64,000 bases of DNA. Origin: Candidatus Gastranaerophilales bacterium (lineage in GTDB: Bacteria; Cyanobacteriota; Vampirovibrionia; Gastranaerophilales; Gastranaerophilaceae). The stretch is taken from the NCBI GenBank assembly GCA_944324285.1, contig CALUVR010000006.1, positions 1 through 64,000 on the forward strand. The letters are read 5' to 3'. Position numbers and translations under genes: made by a program. Each line of letters opens with the position of its first letter. Within the stretch, counting starts at the first letter, position 1. This document shows, piece after piece, positions 57,844 to 64,000 of the stretch. The notes beneath the pieces are model-generated. The model ran no database searches. It was not told the origin of the DNA and worked only from the letters and a program-made list of their open reading frames with translations.

Positions 57844-57873
57844 ATTATACAACACATAAAAACAATGCTACAA
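57844..57873 (-). promoter_or_regulatory. leaderless promoter of 385-aa secreted protein
   Basis: Minus strand TTGTAG (57868-57873), 18 bp, TATAAT (57844-57849), then six bases to ATG 57837. Confidence 0.6.
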
Positions 57874-57938
57874 ATTTACAAAATTACATGGTATAATAAA
57901 GCTTGATAATACAGCGGTCAAAGAAAAAGGAGAGAAAA

Positions 57939-58238
57939 ATGGAACAACAAAAACGCTGGTATGATATTGACCCTACAGTCAGCAGAGCAGTTGCGGTATT
58001 GGAAACAGCGCCGGAAGAATTACAGGTAGTTTGCGCTGAATACGTGATAGACAGACTTAAAGATCTTGATTTTCCGATGAGTCTTGAGGAACAGTACCAT
58101 TACATTCTCCGCCGCTGGTATGATAAAAACATAAAAGTTTCGCACGCAATGGAATACCTGAAACATGCACCGGACGAACTACGCCACGAACTCGCACTGG
58201 ATATTATTGAACATATTGAAAAGAATTTAGATAAATAA
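57939..58238 (+). CDS. small protein built from two repeats
   Basis: 99 aa, no known family. Residues 6-42 (RWYDIDPTVSRAVAVLETAP..L..VI..L) and 59-95 (RWYDKNIKVSHAMEYLKHAP..L..II..I) are clear copies with a 53-residue period, each probably a three-helix unit. The protein is likely soluble and may bind a partner through the W-Y-D surface. A strong AGGAGAG site supports ATG 57939. It ends 1 bp before the convergent gene, without a terminator. Confidence 0.7.
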   Translation: MEQQKRWYDIDPTVSRAVAVLETAPEELQVVCAEYVIDRLKDLDFPMSLEEQYHYILRRWYDKNIKVSHAMEYLKHAPDELRHELALDIIEHIEKNLDK

Positions 58239-58239
58239 C

Positions 58240-59187
58240 TTACCAGTAAGCCATAGTTCCTTTTTCAAAAAGTTCAGCTCCATCCGGAGTCTCTGATTTT
58301 GACGGACGAACCCAGTATTCGTTGTAAACCAGCGATTTAAAAGAGGCATCCCATCTTGAGCCCTTTATACCAAACAGAAGTTGTGTAGCACCACCCATAT
58401 GAACAGCTTTTTTACCCAGCGATTTACAATATTGAGCTAAAAATATACCATATGCACCGGCTCCAATTATAGCGATATCAAAATCAATCTCTTTAATATC
58501 TTCTTTCATCTTAGCCAGCGCCTCAAACCAGGTTTTATATTTGAGGCTATTTTTCGCCCGCCCGATACCTTGAACCGGTCTATATGTAATTAAATCAAAT
58601 TCCGGCAGAACCTCCGGATTTTTAAATAGTTTTTCACGCTTTTCATATTGCTTTTTAATAGTTTCATCAAACGGATGTATTACGAGAACCTTTTTATCTT
58701 TTAACGCTGCAGACCAAGGTTTTTCATATAAAAAAGGAGAAGATATTGCTCTGATAGTAATTAAATCTGCATGCTGAAGGTATTTCTCAATAACTTTTAT
58801 TTCAAATCGGTCACAGCGGCAGCTCATTACATCAACGTCTTTGAGTAAATCCAGATGCTCACAGGCAAAACGCGTCATATTATAATCATCCACAGGAAAG
58901 AATCCCGCAGTATTCGTAAACCAATCTTTATGCCATCTGTCATATTTCGGATTACCATTCTTAGAATTGAGCATCATACGAATAGTATCAAGTTCAAGTG
59001 TGCCAAACCGGCATATCATCTGCGGCTTACACGACAGAAGATGATTTTTAACAACGTCACACGCATCTTCAGCCTCATAAACAAACTTTTTCCCTATAAC
59101 AAGTCTTGGAATATGCTTATTAGGATCAATAATAGATCTTTTCCCTCTTATAACATCAACCATAAACTGCAAAGCTGAACTACACAT
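58240..59187 (-). CDS. glycosyltransferase-like protein (GT-D type), tentative
   Basis: 315 aa. MICRFGTLELDTIRMML is similar to the acidic I-x-R-F/Y-G-x-x-E motif of GT-D type enzymes, followed by DWFTNTAGFFP. ALKDKKVLVIHPFDETIKKQY and FDIAIIGAGAYGIFLAQYCKSLGKKAVHMGG form a second nucleotide-binding-like half; GGATQLLFGIKGSRW is typical of capsule and glycan proteins. A role in cell-surface glycan synthesis is likely but not proven. GGGAG is 7 nt before the ATG. Confidence 0.55.
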   Translation of the reverse strand: MCSSALQFMVDVIRGKRSIIDPNKHIPRLVIGKKFVYEAEDACDVVKNHLLSCKPQMICRFGTLELDTIRMMLNSKNGNPKYDRWHKDWFTNTAGFFPVDDYNMTRFACEHLDLLKDVDVMSCRCDRFEIKVIEKYLQHADLITIRAISSPFLYEKPWSAALKDKKVLVIHPFDETIKKQYEKREKLFKNPEVLPEFDLITYRPVQGIGRAKNSLKYKTWFEALAKMKEDIKEIDFDIAIIGAGAYGIFLAQYCKSLGKKAVHMGGATQLLFGIKGSRWDASFKSLVYNEYWVRPSKSETPDGAELFEKGTMAYW

Positions 59188-59349
59188 AAATATCTCCCAT
59201 TCAAATAATTAATAATATATATAAATATAAATTAGCATAAATAAGAAAAATATACATTCTACTATGTAAATATATAGCTATCTGACTATTAAAAATGTTA
59301 TGTTTCTTAACATCTAGCCAAAAGTTTTATTATATTGTTTAATAAAAGT

Positions 59350-59694
59350 ATGACAGATGAAATAAATCGTAAGGTAACGAATATATTTTCCAGACACAAC
59401 AAGTCTTTACCGCCCGCAACGGAAGAAAAAGTTAAGTTCTACGCGGGGTTCAATTATGTTCGGATTGACAGGGACACTAACGGGAATAAATTTAACCCGG
59501 AACACCTGTTAAAATATGCCAACGGCTGCCATTATATTGTCAGAGTTATGAGAGAATATAAAGGAGAAACCGTACTTTACAATTACGATGTACCAAACAA
59601 TGATTTATTCAAATTTATAAAATCTTTTGAAGAAAATACTCTCGACGGAAAAATTATTGAAATCGAAAAGTATTTTCCTGATGAATTAGCTTAG
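59350..59694 (+). CDS. small protein of unknown function upstream of radical-SAM gene
   Basis: 114 aa, unrecognised. Mixed alpha/beta: KVKFYAGFNYVRIDRD, HYIVRVMREYKGETVLYNY and LFKFIKSFEEN. No signal or membrane part. ATG 59350 is preferred to 59335; a TTTAAT lies 6 nt before it and there is no Shine-Dalgarno. The gene ends 15 bp before the radical-SAM gene, so the two are probably one transcript. Confidence 0.6.
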   Translation: MTDEINRKVTNIFSRHNKSLPPATEEKVKFYAGFNYVRIDRDTNGNKFNPEHLLKYANGCHYIVRVMREYKGETVLYNYDVPNNDLFKFIKSFEENTLDGKIIEIEKYFPDELA

Positions 59695-59709
59695 CGGAAA
59701 GTAAATTTT

Positions 59710-62592
59710 ATGGATTGTTTTTTTAGAGATTATCACGAAGCCTTATTTAAATGTAATAAGCCTTACCAGTACGTAGGCGGAGAATTTTTATCTTATAACA
59801 AGGATTTCGATAGTGCAAAAGTAAGGTTTGCATTTTGTTTTCCTGATAAATATGAAATCGGGATAAGTAATCTCGGGGTAAGGGTTTTATATGATTTAGT
59901 CAACCGGCATGAAGGGTTTATGGCGGATAGAGCATATGCGCCGGAACCTGATTTTAAGCCAAAAGAACTTTACGGACTGGAAAGTAAAAGAAGGATAAAA
60001 GATTTTGATGCGGTCGGGTTTTCGCTCCAATATGAAATGGCATATCCGACTGTATTAAAAATGCTTGAGATGGCGGGAATTCCGTATAAAAACGCTGACC
60101 GCACAGATGATGACCCGATAATTATAGCAGGCGGCCCTTGCGCATTTAACCCGCTGCCTTTAGCGGATTTTATAGACGTATTTATGATAGGGGACGGAGA
60201 GGACAGTATTATTGAGGTATGCGAAATTTTAGAAAAAACAAAGGGCATGCCGCGAGAAGAAAGAATTAAAGCATTATGCGAAAAAATCCCCCCTGCCGTG
60301 AGTTCGTCAAATAAACCCCTCCTCGAAATCAAAGATTTCGGTCCTCCCTCAAGGGGAGGACAAAAGCAGGTGCATCCTGATACAGGAAAACAAAGATCCG
60401 GAGGGTTTACTGAACAATCCGGACGCAGTGAAATTTTCCTCGCCCCTTGCGGGAGAGGGTGTCACGAAGTGACAGGTGAGGGGTTCAAAAATAGCGGACG
60501 ATGGTCAAAACTCACAGGCGGCACGGTTACCAAACGGATTGCGCAATTAACTTACGAAACAGCCCTGAAATCTTATCCTATACCGTTTTCGTCATCGGTT
60601 CAGGATAGAGCTGTAGTGGAAATCAGAAGAGGCTGCGGAAGAATGTGCCGTTTCTGCCAGCCCGGACACGTGACACTTCCTATAAGAGAGCGTTCAGCAG
60701 AAGATATTATTAAAATCGCAAAAGAACTCGTTAAAAATACCGGTTATGACGAATATTCGCTTCTTTCGCTTTCTTCAAACGATTATGCGAATATAAATGA
60801 AGTTATAAAAGAACTTGCCATTGATTTTAATAAGAAAAAAATCTCCGTATCGCTCCCGAGCCAGCGAATTGACGGGTTTAACCTAGAACTTGCAAATCTT
60901 GTGCAGAGTGTAAGAAAATCCACAATGACACTTGCGCCGGAAGCAGGTTCCCAGCGGCTTCGCGACGTTATCAAGAAAAATATCACTGAAGAGATGATTT
61001 TAAATGCAGTTACAACGCTTTACGAAAACGGCTGGTCGAGGATTAAGTTTTACTTTATATGCGGACTTCCGACAGAAACTTTGGATGATATGGATGAAAT
61101 GGCAGAACTTTTCAGAAAAATCCGTCACCGCTGCCGCATGATAAAAAAAGAAAAAGGGTTAACTCACGGCATGGAATTAACCTGTACGCTTTCGATTTTT
61201 GTACCGAAACCGTTCACCCCGTTCCAGTGGTGCCCTCAGATGAATTTAGACAAAGTCACCGAACACATAAAATATTTAAAAGAACAAGTTAAGACAATTA
61301 AGGGTGTAAAAATTAATTACCACGAAAAATACGTATCGCAGCTTGAAGCCGTCCTGACGCGCGGCGACGAAAGCCTTTGCAAGTACATAGAAGCTCTTTA
61401 TAAAAAAGGCTGCTACCTTGATGCTTGGGGAGAATATTTTAATAAAGATATCTGGTATGAAACCGCGGAAGAACTCGGGATTAATCTTGCAGAACTTGCA
61501 GAAAAAGAGTATGACTTAGAAAAACCGCTTCCGTGGGATTTTATAAACATCGGTGTTGATAAAGAATGGTTCCAAAATGAATACAAAAACGCCCTCGCCC
61601 CTTGCGGGAGAGGGTGTCGCGAAGCGACGGGTGAGGGGTCACATATCGTTCCGACATGCCAGACCGGCTGCGTAAACTGCGGTGTTTGTAAGAATTTAAA
61701 AACTCATAAAGTTATGGCAAAACCGTATAAAGCCGCCGCTGATGCCTGCAATGACGTTGAGGCTAACTTTTCAACCAAAAGCACCCCTCACCCCTACCCC
61801 TCTCCCGCAAGGGGCAAGGGGAAGAGCAAAAAGCCGGATTGCTTTGCTGATGCTCATAATGACGTTGAGGTTACCCATATACAGCAAGTGGCAAAAGAAC
61901 TTCACACGTCACCCCTCACTCTTCACCCGATAAAATTTCGCATCAAGCTTACCAAAACAGGAATTTTAAAATATTTCTCCCATCTGGATTGGCAGAATAC
62001 CTTTTTGAAAGCGCTGGCGCGTACGGATTTGAATGTCGCGTTTACTCAAGGGTTTAACCCGACAATGAAAGTATCACTGGGGATTGCTCTCCCGCTTTTT
62101 GAAGAAAGTATCACAGAACTTGTTGATATTGAACTTTTAGACAACATTACACCGGAAGAACTTAAACTAAAGTTGGAAAAAGTTCTCCCGCCGCAATCAG
62201 AAATACTAAGTATTGTTAAAATTGATAAATCTGCTCCCGCTATTGATATTACGGCACAATGGGCGGAATATGAGATAACTTCTGTAAATGAAAATCTTTA
62301 CGATTTTGACAAATTAAAGTATAATACAGACAGAGTTTTGTCTTTCGAAGAAATTTTTATCGAAAAGAAAAACAAAAAAGGTTTAATCAAAAAAACAGAC
62401 ATAAAACCGGCAATTATGTCACACAGATATGAAGGTAAAAGTCTGTTCATAGTACTAAAAACTGGTCAGAGTACCGGAGATAATGCAATATCCGCATTAA
62501 GGGCTGACGTTTTAATGAACGTTATTGCGCCGGATGTATTGTTTAATATCAAACGTACACGGTTCTTTGACAAAGATTTAAGAGAATTATAA
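59710..62592 (+). CDS. radical SAM protein fused to DUF2344, carrying palindromic inserts
   Basis: 960 aa. A B12-binding-like N-terminus (FAFCFPDKYEIGISNLGVRVL) leads to GCGRMCRFCQPGH (~residues 308-320), the CxxxCxxC cluster motif, matching the TIGR03960 radical-SAM family. The last ~240 residues (FRIKLTKTGILKYFSHLDW) are DUF2344 (TIGR03936), often a separate protein. Several in-frame stretches do not belong to either family: ~residues 203-262, 628-643 and 692-706, where the DNA holds palindromic elements E2-E5. The core motifs are intact, so it is probably functional. Precedes an RNase E/G gene, a common order in bacteria. GGAAAG site before the ATG. Confidence 0.87.
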   Translation: MDCFFRDYHEALFKCNKPYQYVGGEFLSYNKDFDSAKVRFAFCFPDKYEIGISNLGVRVLYDLVNRHEGFMADRAYAPEPDFKPKELYGLESKRRIKDFDAVGFSLQYEMAYPTVLKMLEMAGIPYKNADRTDDDPIIIAGGPCAFNPLPLADFIDVFMIGDGEDSIIEVCEILEKTKGMPREERIKALCEKIPPAVSSSNKPLLEIKDFGPPSRGGQKQVHPDTGKQRSGGFTEQSGRSEIFLAPCGRGCHEVTGEGFKNSGRWSKLTGGTVTKRIAQLTYETALKSYPIPFSSSVQDRAVVEIRRGCGRMCRFCQPGHVTLPIRERSAEDIIKIAKELVKNTGYDEYSLLSLSSNDYANINEVIKELAIDFNKKKISVSLPSQRIDGFNLELANLVQSVRKSTMTLAPEAGSQRLRDVIKKNITEEMILNAVTTLYENGWSRIKFYFICGLPTETLDDMDEMAELFRKIRHRCRMIKKEKGLTHGMELTCTLSIFVPKPFTPFQWCPQMNLDKVTEHIKYLKEQVKTIKGVKINYHEKYVSQLEAVLTRGDESLCKYIEALYKKGCYLDAWGEYFNKDIWYETAEELGINLAELAEKEYDLEKPLPWDFINIGVDKEWFQNEYKNALAPCGRGCREATGEGSHIVPTCQTGCVNCGVCKNLKTHKVMAKPYKAAADACNDVEANFSTKSTPHPYPSPARGKGKSKKPDCFADAHNDVEVTHIQQVAKELHTSPLTLHPIKFRIKLTKTGILKYFSHLDWQNTFLKALARTDLNVAFTQGFNPTMKVSLGIALPLFEESITELVDIELLDNITPEELKLKLEKVLPPQSEILSIVKIDKSAPAIDITAQWAEYEITSVNENLYDFDKLKYNTDRVLSFEEIFIEKKNKKGLIKKTDIKPAIMSHRYEGKSLFIVLKTGQSTGDNAISALRADVLMNVIAPDVLFNIKRTRFFDKDLREL
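60316..60361. repeat. palindromic element E2, inside the radical-SAM gene
   Basis: CCCCTCCT, then hairpin CGAAATC/GATTTCG, then core GTCCTCCC-TCAA-GGGGAGGAC. It is in frame and translated as part of the extra segment before the radical-SAM domain. Confidence 0.72.
60438..60483. repeat. palindromic element E3, inside the radical-SAM gene
   Basis: Opposite orientation to E1: core CCCCTTGCGGGAGAGGG, hairpin GTCACGAAGTGAC, end GGTGAGGGG. Translated as LAPCGRGCHEVTGEG. Confidence 0.78.
61592..61638. repeat. palindromic element E4, inside the radical-SAM gene
   Basis: Nearly the same as E3 with hairpin GTCGCGAAGCGAC; three bases changed against E3 and both arms still pair. Translated as LAPCGRGCREATGEG, placed just before the C-x3-C-x2-C-x2-C segment. 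Confidence 0.78.
61738..61873 (+). repeat. 108-bp-period direct repeat flanking E5
   Basis: A 28-bp sequence, GCTGATGC-N4-AATGACGTTGAGG-N-TA, occurs at 61738-61765 and 61846-61873, exactly 108 bp (36 codons) apart, with E5 between. It could be a duplicated insertion target or a slippage product. Confidence 0.7.
61784..61827. repeat. palindromic element E5, inside the radical-SAM gene
   Basis: CCCCTCACCCCT, then CCCCTCTCCCGCAAGGGG and AAGGGGAAGAG; a shortened first hairpin. Translated as TPHPYPSPARGKG, in the linker before DUF2344. Confidence 0.72.
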
Positions 62593-62604
62593 GGATTTAA
62601 AAAG

Positions 62605-64000
62605 ATGGCAAACAACAACAGAAATTTTAAAGAGCAGCAAAATCAAGGGAAAAAAATTATCATTGCTGAAAGAGATAATATCGCAGCAGTTCTGGAAAAC
62701 GGCAAAGTAACAGATTTTTTCATCCATAGAGGAGAAGTCTTACTCGGAGATGTTTACCTCGCAACAGTTGACAATATTCTACCTAGTATTGACGCGGCAT
62801 TCGTAAACGTCGGAACTGACAAAATGGGCTTTTTGCACGCTCAGGACGTTATGGGTAAAGGCACCTTAAAAGAAAAACTTAAACCGAAACAAAAACTCAT
62901 CGTTCAGGTTGTAAAAGAACCTACAGGGCACAAAGGTCCTAGGGTTACGACAGAAATCAGCCTTCCCGGAAGATTTCTCGTTCTTATGCCTTATGAACCG
63001 GGCGTCAGCGTAAGTAAAAAAATTGAAAATTCAAGAGAACGTGCGAGATTAAAAGCTATTATGAATTTAATCAAGCCTGTAGGCGTCGGCGTAATCATTA
63101 GAACAGAAGCAGAAGGTCAATCAGAAGCTGATATTCAGGAAGATTTGGAAATTCTTCTTGAAAAATGGAACAACATTATAACAGCGGCTGAAACAATGAC
63201 TCCGCCGAACTTAATCTACAGGGATCAGGATTTACTCTACAGAGTAATCCGTGAAGCCTGCACGGAAGATGTTAAAGAAATCGTTGTTGATACGGCTTTT
63301 GCAATGAGCCGTGTTCAAAACATTCTCCAGAACTGGCACATTAATAAAAATATTGAAGTAACACTTTATAAAGGCACAGAACCGCTTCTTGTGGCTTATG
63401 ATATCCATAAAGAAATTAAAGCCGCACTAAATGTAAAAGTGAATATGCCGTCCGGTGGTTACTTATACATCCAGCAAACAGAAGCATTAACCGTAATCGA
63501 CGTTAACAGCGGTAAATTTACAAGTTCCTCAACTCAGGATGAAACAATTCTGAAAACAAATATTGAAGCTGTTCATGAGATTGCTCGTCAGCTTCGACTA
63601 AGAAACATCGGCGGTATGATTATCGTTGACTTTATTGATATGATGTCCCGCGCAGATAAGCTTGCAATGCTCGAAGAACTTGAAATTGCGCTTGAACCTG
63701 ATAAAGCAAAACCTCAGGTCGGGCAGCTTTCTGATTTAGGGCTTGTTGAATTAACCCGCCATCGTCAGGGTCAGTCATTATCAGAAATCTTCACGAAAAA
63801 ATGCCCTCACTGTCAGGGCACAGGATGTTCTGTTATAGACTTTAACTTTGCAACCCCAACCGCAGAAGGCGAATATAGAGCAAAAGCCGCTAAATTGAAA
63901 CTTCCTGTAAGTAATTTCAAGAAAAACAATAACAATAAACAGAAACCTCAGACGGAGGAAACTCCTGTTGAAATAACAGAACAAATTCCGACACCTGAAA
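62605..64000 (+). CDS. rng: ribonuclease E/G family protein, 3' end beyond window
   Basis: At least 465 aa, open to the window end. It begins MANNNRNFKEQQNQGKK, a short polar tail, then IIIAERDNIAAVLENGKVTDFFI and the S1-like domain (GDVYLATVDNILPSIDAAFVNVG). LTVIDVNSGKF and IIVDFIDM hold the catalytic aspartates of RNase E/G, and KKCPHCQGTGC is the zinc-link. The C-terminus is turning into a Lys/Asn/Gln/Pro-rich region, suggesting an RNase E-like tail rather than a short RNase G. AAGGA upstream; likely co-transcribed with the radical-SAM gene. Confidence 0.93.
   Translation, partial: MANNNRNFKEQQNQGKKIIIAERDNIAAVLENGKVTDFFIHRGEVLLGDVYLATVDNILPSIDAAFVNVGTDKMGFLHAQDVMGKGTLKEKLKPKQKLIVQVVKEPTGHKGPRVTTEISLPGRFLVLMPYEPGVSVSKKIENSRERARLKAIMNLIKPVGVGVIIRTEAEGQSEADIQEDLEILLEKWNNIITAAETMTPPNLIYRDQDLLYRVIREACTEDVKEIVVDTAFAMSRVQNILQNWHINKNIEVTLYKGTEPLLVAYDIHKEIKAALNVKVNMPSGGYLYIQQTEALTVIDVNSGKFTSSSTQDETILKTNIEAVHEIARQLRLRNIGGMIIVDFIDMMSRADKLAMLEELEIALEPDKAKPQVGQLSDLGLVELTRHRQGQSLSEIFTKKCPHCQGTGCSVIDFNFATPTAEGEYRAKAAKLKLPVSNFKKNNNNKQKPQTEETPVEITEQIPTPE

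Noticed and set aside
59970-60332. Antisense frame opposite the radical-SAM gene
   Set aside because: Shadow of the real frame, no initiation signal.

Overview
The window is AT-rich bacterial chromosome, densely coding on both strands. It carries no rRNA, prophage, insertion sequence or CRISPR array that I can recognise. Several genes point to the non-photosynthetic gut and groundwater sisters of the cyanobacteria (Gastranaerophilales / 'Melainabacteria'). These are a Ycf23 (DUF561) protein, a DUF512 PDZ/radical-SAM protein of the kind described as cyanobacterial, four prepilins sharing the N-terminal string FTLAEVLITLGIIGVVA, flagellar genes, and no photosynthesis gene. This lineage call is an inference from family membership; I could not run a phylogeny.

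Layout: 1-4.9 kb holds a tRNA-Leu, a secreted protein, a membrane glycosyltransferase with a cysteine-cluster tail, folC, and a prepilin with a divergent XRE regulator. 4.9-10.8 kb is a compact minus-strand peptidoglycan operon, murF-mraY-murD-ftsW-murG. 10.9-15.2 kb has rplU, rpmA, a ketopantoate-reductase-like gene and pnp. 15.3-22 kb has a large unknown protein, a PfkB kinase, a second XRE/prepilin pair, recO and pilT. 22-30 kb has small RNAs and small genes, then pgi-trxB and glyQ with two APC permeases. 30.2-30.8 kb is a palindrome-packed non-coding island. 30.9-43 kb mixes metabolism, a major-pilin candidate, a papain-like protein, mlaE, ilvE and ycf23. 43-48.5 kb pairs a surface-glycosylation cluster with flagellar genes. 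48.6-54.1 kb has GH38, twin small RNAs, glnA and a third prepilin/XRE pair. 54-64 kb has a DUF512 operon, unknown genes, a radical-SAM/DUF2344 fusion carrying palindromic inserts, and an RNase E/G gene cut by the window end.

Four observations stand out. First, three separate divergent XRE-regulator/prepilin modules each have their own repeat-type operator between the genes. Second, twin small-RNA-like units (229 bp apart) lie upstream of glnA, with a compensatory change in the terminator stem. Their 5' region carries a 16-nt stretch perfectly complementary to a short terminator-ended transcript near 22.05 kb. Third, a bipartite palindromic element occurs once in the non-coding island and four times in frame inside the radical-SAM gene. 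Fourth, many genes lacking a Shine-Dalgarno sequence have a -10 box exactly 6-7 nt before ATG, which implies leaderless mRNAs.

How the parts may work together: the pilT motor, prepilins and regulators form a type IV pilus/pseudopilin theme. FkbM and two GT2 enzymes may decorate the flagellum or cell surface. glnA and the twin RNAs may form a nitrogen-responsive unit. These links are inferred from position only.
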